A program made the position numbers and the translations under genes. From assembly GCA_937901895.1 (NCBI GenBank), contig CALGTD010000159.1, forward strand, positions 54,575 to 118,574: a stretch of 64,000 bases of DNA, written 5' to 3'. The stretch is from an uncultured Spartobacteria bacterium. GTDB lineage: Bacteria; Verrucomicrobiota; Verrucomicrobiia; Chthoniobacterales; JAATET01. Below are positions 24,979 through 33,882 of this stretch, one piece after another (within the stretch, counting starts at the first letter, position 1; each line of letters begins with the position of its first letter). The notes below the pieces were generated by a model. That model did not search any database, was not told the origin of the DNA, and saw only the letters and a program-made list of their open reading frames with translations.

Positions 24979-26001
24979 ATGTTCGTTTCCCCGGAAATCC
25001 CTCTTCATCTCCTCCGCCGAATCTCCACGCGCTTGATCGCGGCATTCATCCTCGCGATTACCTGCGCGACCATTCATGCATCCGACACGGCGCCATCTCC
25101 CGTCCGCTTCCGGGTCCTCACATTCAACTCCTGGCACGAGTGGTCCAAGGTCGAGAAGGGCTTCGACAAGGCAAAGGCCGCGATCGAAGCCGCCGACGTC
25201 GACCTCGTGGGCCTGCAGGAGTCCTCGCCCGCGGTCGCGCAGCGCATGGCCGACGCCCTGGGCTGGAACCGGGTGGAGGTGGGAACAGGATCGGTGCAAA
25301 TTCTGACTCCACATCCGATTCTCGAGACCTTCACGTGCGACGGACTGACCACCGACCGCTTCGTCGCCGCTCGCATCCGGATCAGTGAGAATCCGCCTTG
25401 CGAAGTGCTTTTCTGCGACACGCACCTCGACTACGTGCACTACGGTCCTTACGCGGCGCAGATGCCGGGCGCCACTGCAGAGAGCGTCCTCGCCGAGAAC
25501 GCACAATCCGAACGCGTCTCACAGCTCACCGCCGTGCTCGAGACAATGGCTCCGTGGATCGAACGTGCCGACTCTCTGCCGGTGATCCTCGTTGGCGACT
25601 TCAACGCCCCTTCCCATCTCGACTGGACGGCCGCTACAGCGGAGACTCACGGCGGGGTCGGACCTGTGCAGTGGCAGGAAAGCACGCTCGCCGAGAAGGC
25701 CGGTCTTCGGGATTCCTTCCGCATCGCGCACCCAGATCCAGCCTCCAATCCGGGAAACTCATGGTCCACGATCCACAAGGAATCGGAACCTCAGGACCGG
25801 ATTGATTTCATCTACTTCGCCGGCTCGAGTTTGAATGTCGTCGACTCCTCGCTCTACGCGACACCGATCGAGACAACGATCGGCAAATGGGGGACGGACG
25901 ATGCGCCCGTGCGGGGAAACTCATGGCCGTCCGATCATTTTGGAGTGCTGACCACCTTTTCTTTCGACATTGCGAAGTCTGCGGGCGACGCGCTTCGGTG
26001 A
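24979..26001 (+). CDS. secreted endonuclease/exonuclease/phosphatase family protein
   Basis: A 340-residue protein with an N-terminal signal peptide (cleavage near IHASD). EEP motifs in order: LTFNSWHEW, GLQESSP, DTHLDYV, LVGDFNAP, SEPQDRIDFIYF and the final WPSDHFGVL. The arrangement is like that of secreted metal-dependent phosphodiesterases of this superfamily; the substrate is unknown. It is not close in sequence to the EEP protein at 16185. A strong hairpin plus T-run at 26037-26058 follows, so it is probably a single-gene transcript. Confidence 0.82.
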   Translation: MFVSPEIPLHLLRRISTRLIAAFILAITCATIHASDTAPSPVRFRVLTFNSWHEWSKVEKGFDKAKAAIEAADVDLVGLQESSPAVAQRMADALGWNRVEVGTGSVQILTPHPILETFTCDGLTTDRFVAARIRISENPPCEVLFCDTHLDYVHYGPYAAQMPGATAESVLAENAQSERVSQLTAVLETMAPWIERADSLPVILVGDFNAPSHLDWTAATAETHGGVGPVQWQESTLAEKAGLRDSFRIAHPDPASNPGNSWSTIHKESEPQDRIDFIYFAGSSLNVVDSSLYATPIETTIGKWGTDDAPVRGNSWPSDHFGVLTTFSFDIAKSAGDALR

Positions 26002-26036
26002 GGTTTCCCCCCAGCTCTCACGCGACAGGAAAACCG

Positions 26037-26058
26037 GGCTCTCCGGAGAGCCGCTTTT
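26037..26058 (+). terminator. Rho-independent terminator after EEP gene
   Basis: The perfect 16-base palindrome GGCTCTCCGGAGAGCC (26037-26052; stem of 6 with a CCGG loop, or 8 in duplex) is followed by GCTTTT. It lies 35 bases after the stop of the EEP gene. Confidence 0.65.
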
Positions 26059-26139
26059 ACGGATATCCATTCACGTGCCCCATTGAGCGGGGCACACATC
26101 CTTGACTCCGTCGGCTGCGCGCCACAGCGTCAGCGCATC

Positions 26140-27900
26140 ATGCGAGCGCCGCTCCTCCTCCGTTTTGTCGCTCTTGTCCTTCCCATGCTCACCGGTGTCG
26201 CGGAGGATTTGCATCCTCCAAGAACCCTCGTCGAAATGGACGCCTCCTGGCGATACCATGAAGGCACGGAGGATGTTGGCGCGGCATGGCGGCAGCCGGA
26301 TTTCGACGACAGCAGCTGGCCGGAGGGACGGGCCCTGCTTGGTTACAACACCGGCGACAGGCGCTGGCCGGAACCCGGCCTGCAAACCCGCGTGCCTCCC
26401 GGGCGGGTCAGCTACTATTTCCGGCACGCATTCGATTACGACGGCCCTCTCGACAACCTGATTCTCCGCATCGACCAGATCGTCGACGACGCTGCGGTTT
26501 ACTACCTCAACGGCGAGGAAGTGGCCCGAACGGCCTCGATGCCGGACGGCGAGCCCACCTGCAACACCCGCGCCCGCAAGGTGACGAATCCCTCCCTCGA
26601 AACCGGCGCTTTCGAGATCGAGCCGCACTCCCTTCGGACCGGGCGAAATGTGCTCGCCGTTTCCGTCCACAATCAATCCCCGGACAGCAGCGATCTGTGC
26701 TTCGGAGCGCGCATCACGGTGGATGACAAACGCCGCCCGAAACCGCCGGCCGGGCTGTTACTCACGTGGCAGCACGACCCGACCACGACGATGACCATCG
26801 ACTGGCACCGTCGAGCGAACGAGCTTTCCGAACCCGCCGTCATCGAGGCCCGGCCGCGCGGCACGGAGGAGTGGATCCCAGTCAAGGCCGAGCGGTTCGA
26901 TTTTCCGAATTCGGATCGCAAGGTCGATCGCGTCGAGCTGACCAATCTTCGACCGGCGTCGGAATACGAGTTCCGCGGCGGCCCGAATTCCCCGGTTTAT
27001 TACTTCCGCACTGCGCCGGCGAAGCTCGACAAGCCGCTCACCTTCGCGGTCGGCGGGGACACGCGTCACCGGCAGGATTGGCTGGAGGAAATGAACCGTA
27101 TCGCGATGAAGTTCGATCCGGAGTTCATCGTGTGGGGCGGGGACCTCGCCTACGCGGACGGCAAGCTGGAGAACGTCGACCGTTGGTATGAGTGGTTTGA
27201 GGGGAACATGAACACACTCGTCGCCGACGACGGTCGCGTGATGCCAGTCATTGCCGCCATCGGCAATCACGAGGTGCTGGGCGGTGCGCACCAGGGTCGG
27301 ATGAAAGACCAGGCCGCTCGCGCGAAACTGGCTCCATTCTTCTACGCCCTGCTCGCGTTTCCGGGCGAGCCGGGCTACGGCGTCCTCGATTTCGGGAATT
27401 ACCTGAGCATCGTGTTCGGCGATAGCGGCCACTCCAATCCGATCACCGGAGACCAAACCGAGTGGATGAAGCAAACCCTCGCGAAGCGACGCACCGTTCC
27501 GCACCTCATCCCGATTTATCACGTGCCCGCCTATCCGTCGCACCGCGATTTCGACAAGGAGAACAGCCGCGAGATCCGCGAACACTGGATTCCCTTGTTC
27601 GAGGCCAGCGGCGTGCAGGTCGTCTTCGAGAATGATGACCATGCCTTCAAGCGATCCGTCCCCATCCGGGCTGGAAAGCCCGATCCCGCCGGCATCGTCT
27701 ATCTCGGCGACGGATGCTGGGGTGTCGGACCGCGCTCGGTGCACGATCCCTCCCGGACATGGTATCTCGAGAAGGCAAAGGACGTTCGCCACGGCTTCAT
27801 CGTCACGCTGACCCCGGACGGCAAGAAGATCGTCGCCGTCGATCATACCGGCGCGATTTTTGACGAACTGGAGATTCCCGTGCGCAATCAGGCGCGCTGA
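26140..27900 (+). CDS. secreted metallophosphoesterase (purple acid phosphatase-like)
   Basis: A 586-residue protein with a signal peptide. The N-terminal 200 residues form a beta-sandwich (YFRHAFDYDGPLDNLILRID, YYLNGEEVAR), as in galactose-binding-like modules. A fibronectin III-like segment (LLTWQHDPTTTMTIDWHR, LRPASEYEFRG) follows. The catalytic domain has GGDTRHR, VWGGDLAY, IGNHEVLGG and a final metal motif that reads ENDDHAFKR in place of the usual GHxH. That substitution is odd, but the last His is kept. It probably releases phosphate from organic esters outside the cell. I chose the ATG at 26140, which starts the signal peptide; a start at 26083 is in frame. Confidence 0.83.
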   Translation: MRAPLLLRFVALVLPMLTGVAEDLHPPRTLVEMDASWRYHEGTEDVGAAWRQPDFDDSSWPEGRALLGYNTGDRRWPEPGLQTRVPPGRVSYYFRHAFDYDGPLDNLILRIDQIVDDAAVYYLNGEEVARTASMPDGEPTCNTRARKVTNPSLETGAFEIEPHSLRTGRNVLAVSVHNQSPDSSDLCFGARITVDDKRRPKPPAGLLLTWQHDPTTTMTIDWHRRANELSEPAVIEARPRGTEEWIPVKAERFDFPNSDRKVDRVELTNLRPASEYEFRGGPNSPVYYFRTAPAKLDKPLTFAVGGDTRHRQDWLEEMNRIAMKFDPEFIVWGGDLAYADGKLENVDRWYEWFEGNMNTLVADDGRVMPVIAAIGNHEVLGGAHQGRMKDQAARAKLAPFFYALLAFPGEPGYGVLDFGNYLSIVFGDSGHSNPITGDQTEWMKQTLAKRRTVPHLIPIYHVPAYPSHRDFDKENSREIREHWIPLFEASGVQVVFENDDHAFKRSVPIRAGKPDPAGIVYLGDGCWGVGPRSVHDPSRTWYLEKAKDVRHGFIVTLTPDGKKIVAVDHTGAIFDELEIPVRNQAR

Positions 27901-27974
27901 GATGCTCCGTCGGACAACCAGCCGGTCGTGCGGCAGGCATTGAACTTGCCGGCACGGCCGGTAGAGTCCCAGCC

Positions 27975-29114
27975 ATGCTGACGCGCCTCGCTCCGCTTCT
28001 CGCAGCCCTCGCCGTCCTTGCGTCCCCCGCACTTCGCGCCGAAATGCGCGCCGCGTGGGTCGCATCCGTCCATAACATCAACTTTCCGTCGAAATACGGT
28101 CTGTCCGCCGAGGCGCAGAAACGGGAGATCATCCGCATCCTCGATACCGCGAAGCGTGCCAATCTCAATGCCCTCATGGTGCAGGTGCGTCCCGAGTGCG
28201 ACGCCCTTTATGAATCCCGCCTGGAACCGTGGAGCAAATTTCTCACCGGCACGCAGGGCCGGTCACCCGGCTACGACCCGCTCGAGTTCTTCATCACCGA
28301 GGGGCGTAAACGCGGCATCGCCATCCACGCATGGCTGAATCCCTACCGCGCTGCAACCAGCGTGAAATCCACCCGCGCGTCAAACCACGCTTCGAACCGG
28401 TTGGGGAAATTCACGCGCAATCTCGGCAAACAGCTCTGGCTGGATCCAGGAGCACCCGAGGTGCAGGACCACGTTGTCAACGTTGTCGCCGATATCGTGC
28501 GCCGCTACGCGGTCGCCGGGGTCCATCTCGACGACTACTTCTATCCCTATCCGGAAAACTACAAGGGCGAGTTTCCCGACGCGGAGAGCTATGCGCGCTA
28601 TCAACGCGGCGGAGGCAAGCTCAGCCGCGCCGACTGGCGGCGTCACTCCGTGAACCGTCTTGTTCAGCGGCTTGGTGAAACCGTCCGCGCCGGACGTCCG
28701 GGCGCCGTGTTCGGCATCAGCCCGTTTGGCATCTACACAAAGGGCCAGCCCGCGGATGTGAAGGCCGGACTCGACCAGTTGAACCAGCTCTACGCCGATC
28801 CGGTGATGTGGATGCGCCAGGGCTGGGTGGACTATCTCGCGCCGCAGCTTTACTGGAAGGACGACAGTCCGCAGAGCTTCACGAAACTCCTCCGCTGGTG
28901 GCGGAGTCCGCAGGTCAATCCGCGTCAGATCCCCATCTATCCGGGAATCGCCATCGAGCGGATCGGAGGGAGCCACAACTGGCCGGCCACCGAAATCGCC
29001 CGTCAGCTCCAGCTGGAGGAAACCATCGGCCCGCGGCGGCAGGGCGGATTCATCCTCTGGGACTTCAAACCGCTCCTGAACAACCAGAAGGGCATCCTGG
29101 ACGTCGTCCGATAG
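27975..29114 (+). CDS. secreted glycosyl hydrolase-like 10 (GHL10/DUF187) protein
   Basis: A 379-residue protein with a signal peptide (cleavage near ALRAE). The TIM-barrel domain starts with EMRAAWVASVHNINFPSK and includes ANLNALMVQVRPECDALY, GIAIHAWLNPYRA, the segment VAGVHLDDYFYPYP with the likely catalytic acids, and VDYLAPQLYWKDD. This is the GHL10 pattern, described for family members that may act on peptidoglycan glycans or lipoproteins; activity has been shown for only a few. The segment between it and the metallophosphoesterase holds an imperfect inverted repeat and no obvious promoter. Confidence 0.87.
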   Translation: MLTRLAPLLAALAVLASPALRAEMRAAWVASVHNINFPSKYGLSAEAQKREIIRILDTAKRANLNALMVQVRPECDALYESRLEPWSKFLTGTQGRSPGYDPLEFFITEGRKRGIAIHAWLNPYRAATSVKSTRASNHASNRLGKFTRNLGKQLWLDPGAPEVQDHVVNVVADIVRRYAVAGVHLDDYFYPYPENYKGEFPDAESYARYQRGGGKLSRADWRRHSVNRLVQRLGETVRAGRPGAVFGISPFGIYTKGQPADVKAGLDQLNQLYADPVMWMRQGWVDYLAPQLYWKDDSPQSFTKLLRWWRSPQVNPRQIPIYPGIAIERIGGSHNWPATEIARQLQLEETIGPRRQGGFILWDFKPLLNNQKGILDVVR

Positions 29115-29175
29115 GTCTTGCGTGGGACGTCGAGGAAGATTCCCGCATCCCGGCCTTCGACCAACCTGCTTTTGA

Positions 29176-30051
29176 TCAGCCGTCCTGTCGCGAGGCAGGC
29201 GCGGACTCCGCACGGCCCGGCAGGGGCTCCGGCGTCGGCGGCGGCTGCAACGGAATCGTCGGCATCACACGAAACTGCGAAACGCGCCGCATGTAGGCGG
29301 TCTCCATGAGTTCGCATTTCTTGGTGAGTTCCGGATCGATGGACACCATTTTCGCGAACAGCATTTTGTAATATTCGCGCAAGGCCTGCCGCTTCGCTTC
29401 GTCGGTCCGCGCCACATCGGCCTTCTCTCGCATTTCACGAATCGCGGGATCCTTCAGCGCGAGGAGCTTCACCTCCTGGTAGCGGATGGCGAGCCGACGA
29501 TCGCGATCGATCTTGCTCTCCGTGATTGTCGGAGCCGGAGGCGCAATTTCGTCATCTTCCGGCGCGTAAACGTCGTCAGGTAAAAGTTCGTCCGGGTTTG
29601 GAATATCGAGACCTTCCTCAGTCGGCAGCGTATCCAGATCGAGGGGCGCCCCCAGCGACTCATCGACCGACGGAGCCGGCTCCACCGTTTCCTCAACAAT
29701 CGTTTCTTCGACGATCACCTCCGCATCCGCAGGCTGATCCCCGGAATCCGCAACGCCCGCAGCCTCCGCTTCACCTTCGGTCGGCTCGACCGGCGGCTCG
29801 GCCTGCTCGATGGCCTCCTGCACTTCGGGATCCTCCGGCGCGGCGGGAGATTCCTCCTCTTCGGAAGCCGGCGGTGCCGGTTTCTCCTTATCGGGCGATT
29901 CCTCTTCCGCAGCCTCGTCCTTGCCGGTGTCCGGGCCATCTCCGGATTCCTCCGCAGTCGCGGGCTTCGATGGAGCTTCCTCCGCCGCCCCGGATTGTCC
30001 GACGGACAACGCAGCCAGAAGGAGCACCAAACCGAAAAATCGAATCTTCAT
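29176..30051 (-). CDS. secreted acidic low-complexity protein of unknown function
   Basis: A 291-residue protein with a signal peptide (MKIRFFGLVLLLAALS, cleavage near SGAAEE). Residues about 25-180 are very rich in Glu, Pro, Ala and Asp without order, likely a disordered spacer. Residues about 190-265 are a helical, charged domain (DRRLAIRYQEVKLLALKD, REYYKMLFAKMVSIDPEL). The end is Pro-rich. I recognise no family. The ATG at 30051 is chosen because it begins the signal peptide. It converges with the GHL10 gene and is divergent from the Rrf2 gene. Confidence 0.65.
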   Translation of the reverse strand: MKIRFFGLVLLLAALSVGQSGAAEEAPSKPATAEESGDGPDTGKDEAAEEESPDKEKPAPPASEEEESPAAPEDPEVQEAIEQAEPPVEPTEGEAEAAGVADSGDQPADAEVIVEETIVEETVEPAPSVDESLGAPLDLDTLPTEEGLDIPNPDELLPDDVYAPEDDEIAPPAPTITESKIDRDRRLAIRYQEVKLLALKDPAIREMREKADVARTDEAKRQALREYYKMLFAKMVSIDPELTKKCELMETAYMRRVSQFRVMPTIPLQPPPTPEPLPGRAESAPASRQDG

Positions 30052-30222
30052 GAAAGTCGAGCCACGCCATTGGCGGGACCCCTTAGGGAAACAGGTCCGC
30101 ACGCCCTTGGCAAGCCGCCTTCCCGGCAGGGAGGGCAAACCTCCTACGCTTTACGCGGCCCATCCTGCCCCGAGACCGTTCGCCATCTTGCTCTGAATCC
30201 CGATTCCCCCTATCGTCTTTGA

Positions 30223-30687
30223 ATGCAACTTTCCATGCGCACCGACTACGCGTTGAGGGCGCTTTTCACCCTGGTGGAACACTACGGCGGCCAGCCAATC
30301 CCGATCGCCGAACTAGCCCGCCGGAACGACGTTCCAAAGAAATTTCTCGAGCACATTATGCTCGATCTGAAGGAGCGCGGCTGGGTCGCGAGCACTGCCG
30401 GCAAGCGCGGCGGCTATACCCTCGCCAGGAGCCCGGAGCGAATCACGATGGGTGAAGTCGTCCGTCACTTCGACGGGTATCTGGCTCCCATCGGATGCGT
30501 TTCGGTCACCGATTACAAGCGCTGCACGCAGGAGCCCGTGTGCCGGTTCCGCCGGGTCATGCTCGAGGCCAGAAACATGGTCGCCCGGCTCATGGACGAA
30601 GCCTCGCTGGCCGACGTCATGCGGGGCCGGCCTGTCTCGGACCGGGAGGTCGCCGCGACCGAAGGCCTCAACGGCGACGGAATTTGA
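30223..30687 (+). CDS. Rrf2-family transcriptional regulator (sulfur-linked)
   Basis: A 154-residue Rrf2 protein. The winged helix is typical: MRTDYALRALFTLVEHYGG, IAELARRNDVPKKFLEHIML and the wing STAGKRGGYTLAR. Three Cys follow in IGCVSVTDYKRCTQEPVC (spacing x8 and x5), like the Fe-S cluster ligands of IscR/NsrR-type members. It heads the cluster cysK, sulfate-binding protein, M14 peptidase, rhodanese and YezD, so it most likely controls cysteine and sulfur assimilation. A palindromic site overlaps the predicted cysK promoter downstream. A second Rrf2 gene is at 61949-62455. Confidence 0.88.
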   Translation: MQLSMRTDYALRALFTLVEHYGGQPIPIAELARRNDVPKKFLEHIMLDLKERGWVASTAGKRGGYTLARSPERITMGEVVRHFDGYLAPIGCVSVTDYKRCTQEPVCRFRRVMLEARNMVARLMDEASLADVMRGRPVSDREVAATEGLNGDGI

Positions 30688-30906
30688 TCACACACTGTCA
30701 GCGAATTTCGTTGACGCGCTTTAAATGACGACTAATTTCGTCGATGTTTCGTTGAGCGAGTCGATGAAAATTACTTTTCCCGAGAAATTCGCTCCCGCCT
30801 GCTCCGCGGGCGGGGGCGAGCCTCGAAGCCGTTCTTCGACCAGCTCGATAGAGATTTCGGTCATTTTAGCCCTCACGCACTTCCATCCTCACCAACGAAC
30901 TGATTT
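30688..30906 (+). promoter_or_regulatory. regulatory leader upstream of cysK: direct repeats and two hairpins
   Basis: This 219-base stretch holds no gene. Three copies of an 11-base repeat of form TTTCGTYGANS start at 30706, 30736 and 30747. A large hairpin has an 11-bp stem with one U-G pair (30789-30799 with 30809-30819) and a 9-base loop; a second, CGAAG/CTTCG, is at 30824-30838. No U-run follows, so these look like leader structures and not simple terminators. The promoter and palindrome are listed separately. Confidence 0.5.
30711..30743 (+). promoter_or_regulatory. predicted cysK promoter overlapped by CGAC-N7-GTCG palindrome
   Basis: -35 TTGACG (30711-30716), 16-base spacer, -10 TAATTT (30733-30738). 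The palindrome CGAC-TAATTTC-GTCG (30729-30743) covers the -10; the larger form is GACGA-N6-TCGTC. The same 15-base architecture overlaps the predicted promoter of the two-partner secretion operon at 60854. A repressor bound here would block RNA polymerase. The Rrf2 protein encoded just upstream is the obvious candidate, but that is inference. Confidence 0.5.
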
Positions 30907-31881
30907 ATGGCCTACTACGAGAACGTGATCCGCAGCGTCGGGCACACTCCGCTCATCAAGCTCAACCGGATCGCGGCGGATCTTCCGGCAACGGTCGCGC
31001 TGAAGGCGGAGTTCTTTAATCCTCTCGGAAGTGTGAAGGACCGCATCGGCGCCGCCATGGTCGAGGCTGCGGAAAAGGACGGACGGATTCGCCCCGGCAC
31101 CACCATCATCGAGCCCACTTCGGGCAACACCGGCATTGCCCTGGCCTTTGTCGCCGCCGCGAAAGGCTACCCCCTGATTCTGACGATGCCCGAGAGCATG
31201 AGCCTGGAGCGACGAATCCTCCTCGCCATGCTGGGTGCAAGACTGGTGCTCACGCCGGCGTCCGAGGGAATGAAGGGCGCCATCGCGAAGTCCGAGGAAC
31301 TTCACCGGGAAATCGAAAACTCGTGGGTGCCCCAGCAGTTCAACAACCCCGCGAATCCGGAGATCCATCGTCGCACGACGGCCGAGGAAATCTGGACGGA
31401 CTCCGAAGGCCGCGTGGACATTCTCGTTTCCGCCGTTGGAACAGGCGGGACCATCACCGGCGTCAGTGAAGTGATCAAGTCCCGCAAGCCGGACTTTCTT
31501 TCGATCGCGGTCGAGCCGAAGGACTCACCGGTCATCACGCAGACCCGTGCCGGGGAGCCCATCAAACCTGGCCCGCACAAGATTCAGGGGACTGGCGCGG
31601 GATTCGTTCCGCACAATCTCAACGTCTCCATCCTCGACGACGTCGTATCCGTGAGCAACGAGGATGCGATCGAAACCGCCCGCCGGCTCGCCGTCGAGGA
31701 GGGCATCCTTGCCGGCATCTCGACCGGGGCAAACGTCTGGGCCGCACTGCAGGTCGCCCGGCGGCCGGAGTTCAAGGGAAAGCTGATCGTCACCATTGGT
31801 TGCAGCACGGGCGAACGCTACCTCAGCACCGCGCTGGCGGAAAAAGCACGCACGGAACTTCTCGCCAACGAAGCGGAATGA
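30907..31881 (+). CDS. cysK: cysteine synthase A (O-acetylserine sulfhydrylase)
   Basis: A 324-residue PLP enzyme that makes cysteine from O-acetylserine and sulfide. VGHTPLIKLN, FNPLGSVKDRIG with the PLP Lys44, PTSGNTGIALAFVAA, VSAVGTGGTITG and ISTGANVWAAL are all standard. It follows the Rrf2 gene after a structured 219-base leader and precedes a sulfate-binding protein by 16 bases, so it is transcribed with sulfur genes. The length and motifs favour CysK over cystathionine beta-synthase or CysM, although CysM cannot be fully excluded. Confidence 0.95.
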   Translation: MAYYENVIRSVGHTPLIKLNRIAADLPATVALKAEFFNPLGSVKDRIGAAMVEAAEKDGRIRPGTTIIEPTSGNTGIALAFVAAAKGYPLILTMPESMSLERRILLAMLGARLVLTPASEGMKGAIAKSEELHREIENSWVPQQFNNPANPEIHRRTTAEEIWTDSEGRVDILVSAVGTGGTITGVSEVIKSRKPDFLSIAVEPKDSPVITQTRAGEPIKPGPHKIQGTGAGFVPHNLNVSILDDVVSVSNEDAIETARRLAVEEGILAGISTGANVWAALQVARRPEFKGKLIVTIGCSTGERYLSTALAEKARTELLANEAE

Positions 31882-31897
31882 GAACCGCCGCATCTCA

Positions 31898-32887
31898 ATG
31901 AAGCTCTCCATCCTTGCCACTCTCGCTGTCGCGGGCTCGCTGTCCGCCGCGCCGTCCCAGCTCCTGAACGTCTCCTACGACGTAACTCGCGAGTTTTATC
32001 GCGACTACAACGAGGCATTCGAAGCCCATCGAAAGGCCGGAGGGCTTGCGCCCGTCACGATCGAGCAATCCCACGCCGGTTCCAGCAAGCAGGCCCGTGC
32101 CGTCCTCGACGGATTGCAGGCGGATGTCGTCACCATGAACCAGGACACCGACATCCAGATCCTGGCCGACGCCGGACTCGTTGCGAAGGACTGGCGCACC
32201 CGGCTCCCGGACAACGCGGCGCCCTACACGTCGACGATCGTATTCCTCGTCCGCAAGGGAAACCCCAGGGGCATCCGCGACTGGAGCGATCTCGTGAAGG
32301 ACGGGGTCGAGGTCGTGATTCCGAACCCCAAGACCTCGGGCAACGGCCGCTACAGTTACCTCGCCGCATGGGCATTCGCGAAAACCGCTCCCGGCGGCGA
32401 CGATGCGAAGGCCCGCGAGTTCGTGACGCAGCTTTTCCGCAACGCCCCCATTCTCGCAACAGGCGGCCGCGATGCGACGAACGTCTTCGTGCAGCGTGGC
32501 ATCGGCGATGTTCTGCTCACCTTCGAAAGCGAGGCCCTGCAGATCACGAAGGTCTTCAGCCCGGATGCGTTCGAGATCGTCGCCCCGTCGTCGAGCATCC
32601 TCGCAGAGGCGCCCGTCAGCGTGGTCGACACGGTCGTCGACAAACGCGGCACGCGTGATCTGGCGACGGAATACCTGCGCTTCCTGTGGTCGGATGACGC
32701 CCAGCGCGTCGTGGCCAAACACTTTCTGCGCCCGCGCTCGGAGACGATCGCCAAAGAACACGCAGAGCTGTTCCCCGACATCGCACTCCACTCCGTCGAC
32801 GAGGTTTTCGGCGGCTGGAACGAGGCCCAGAAACACTTCACCGACGGCGGCGAGTTCGACGCCATCTACAACCCATCAAAAAAATGA
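31898..32887 (+). CDS. periplasmic sulfate/thiosulfate-binding protein
   Basis: A 329-residue protein with a signal peptide (cleavage near LSAAP). It matches the Sbp/CysP family of ABC solute-binding proteins: LLNVSYDVTREFYRDYN at the mature start, EQSHAGSSKQARAVLDGL, VVTMNQDTDIQILADAG, NPKTSGNGRYSYLAAWA and DVLLTFESEAL. It should deliver sulfate or thiosulfate to a CysTWA transporter, but no permease or ATPase gene is nearby; the next gene encodes an M14 peptidase overlapping by ATGA. The ATG at 31898 is the start of the signal peptide. Confidence 0.93.
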   Translation: MKLSILATLAVAGSLSAAPSQLLNVSYDVTREFYRDYNEAFEAHRKAGGLAPVTIEQSHAGSSKQARAVLDGLQADVVTMNQDTDIQILADAGLVAKDWRTRLPDNAAPYTSTIVFLVRKGNPRGIRDWSDLVKDGVEVVIPNPKTSGNGRYSYLAAWAFAKTAPGGDDAKAREFVTQLFRNAPILATGGRDATNVFVQRGIGDVLLTFESEALQITKVFSPDAFEIVAPSSSILAEAPVSVVDTVVDKRGTRDLATEYLRFLWSDDAQRVVAKHFLRPRSETIAKEHAELFPDIALHSVDEVFGGWNEAQKHFTDGGEFDAIYNPSKK

Positions 32888-33693
32888 TCGTGAAATCCTC
32901 TCACCGACTGCGCGAGCGGCGCAGTGTCCGCGAACTCATCCGTCCGATCGAGGAATTCGCACGGGGATCCCAGCATCTTTTTACGGCCCACCTCGAATTT
33001 CCCGGCCCGCGCGGAGAACGAATCACCATGCCGCGATTCCTCTTCGCCGGTCCGGGCTCGGCCGGCGCCAGCTTCCTGCGAATCGGCATCTTCGGCGGCC
33101 TTCACGGCGACGAGGAATCGAGCGTCCTGGGAGCGATCGCCTTCATCGAGCACCTGTTTCGCAATCCCGAACTCGCCCGCGGCTACGAACTCTTCATCTA
33201 TCCCGTCTGCAATCCCACGGGCTACGCCGACGACACCCGCTGGTCGCGCAACGGACTCGATCTGAACCGCGAGTTCTGGCGCGATTCGTCGGAACCCGAA
33301 GTGATGCTTCTCGAGCGGCAGCTTTCGAACCTCGAGTTCGACGGCCTGATTGCCCTGCACTCCGACGACACCAGCGATGGTCTCTACGGTTTCGTGAACG
33401 GCCATGCGCTCACCCGCCACGTGCTTGAGCCCGCGCTCGCCCGTGCCGAGGCCGTGCTCCCGCGCAACTACGACAAGAGCATCGACAACTTCCAGGCAAA
33501 CGAAGGCATCATCGAGAGCGGATACCCGGGCGTGCTCTCCGCACCGCCCTCGCAGCATCCGCGTCCGCTGGAGATTGTCTTCGAGACGCCGCAACTCACG
33601 CCGATGGAGAAGCAGGTGGAGGCCCATTGCCTCGCCCTCGAGGAAATGCTCCTGCGCTATCGCTCGGTCATCTCGGAAGCCCAGTCGATCTGA
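32884..33693 (+). CDS. M14-family (AspA/AstE-like) zinc carboxypeptidase
   Basis: A 269-residue soluble enzyme of the M14 succinylglutamate desuccinylase/aspartoacylase type. Zinc ligands are His and Glu of GGLHGDEESS and probably the His of IALHSDD; LDLNREFW holds the substrate-binding Asn-Arg pair, and the Glu of LEIVFETP is the likely general base. It would remove an amide-linked acyl or amino acid group from a small substrate. Tight coupling (ATGA overlap) to the sulfate-binding protein suggests a sulfur-containing substrate such as a gamma-glutamyl or N-acyl cysteine compound; this is speculation. A divergent relative is encoded at 61124-61915. Confidence 0.82.
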   Translation: MIVKSSHRLRERRSVRELIRPIEEFARGSQHLFTAHLEFPGPRGERITMPRFLFAGPGSAGASFLRIGIFGGLHGDEESSVLGAIAFIEHLFRNPELARGYELFIYPVCNPTGYADDTRWSRNGLDLNREFWRDSSEPEVMLLERQLSNLEFDGLIALHSDDTSDGLYGFVNGHALTRHVLEPALARAEAVLPRNYDKSIDNFQANEGIIESGYPGVLSAPPSQHPRPLEIVFETPQLTPMEKQVEAHCLALEEMLLRYRSVISEAQSI

Positions 33694-33780
33694 CGGAGAA
33701 CCGCCGCCTGCCATCCACCGCGCCCCAGTCTGGAGATCAAGCATCAGCCTCATTCGACAAGCCATCCAGCCGTCGATTGT

Positions 33781-33850
33781 TCTCCGGGGGGAGAACGAAC
33801 CGGCGGAGAAGCTCCCCGGGAGCTTCCCGCATGGCAACTTCTCCGTCGGT
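33781..33850 (+). promoter_or_regulatory. mutually exclusive hairpins in the leader of the rhodanese gene
   Basis: The 189-base gap between the M14 and rhodanese genes has no coding frame of note. It contains TTCTCC-GGGG-GGAGAA (33781-33796) and a 9-bp stem GAAGCTCCC/GGGAGCTTC with a single central base (33809-33827). A third segment, CTTCTCCGTC (starting near 33840), can pair with GGCGGAGAAG (33803-33812), which would break the second hairpin. Such alternatives are typical of attenuators or riboswitch expression platforms. No known class was recognised. Confidence 0.35.
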
Positions 33851-33882
33851 TCCTTCCCCCGATGACATCCTGATCCACCGCC

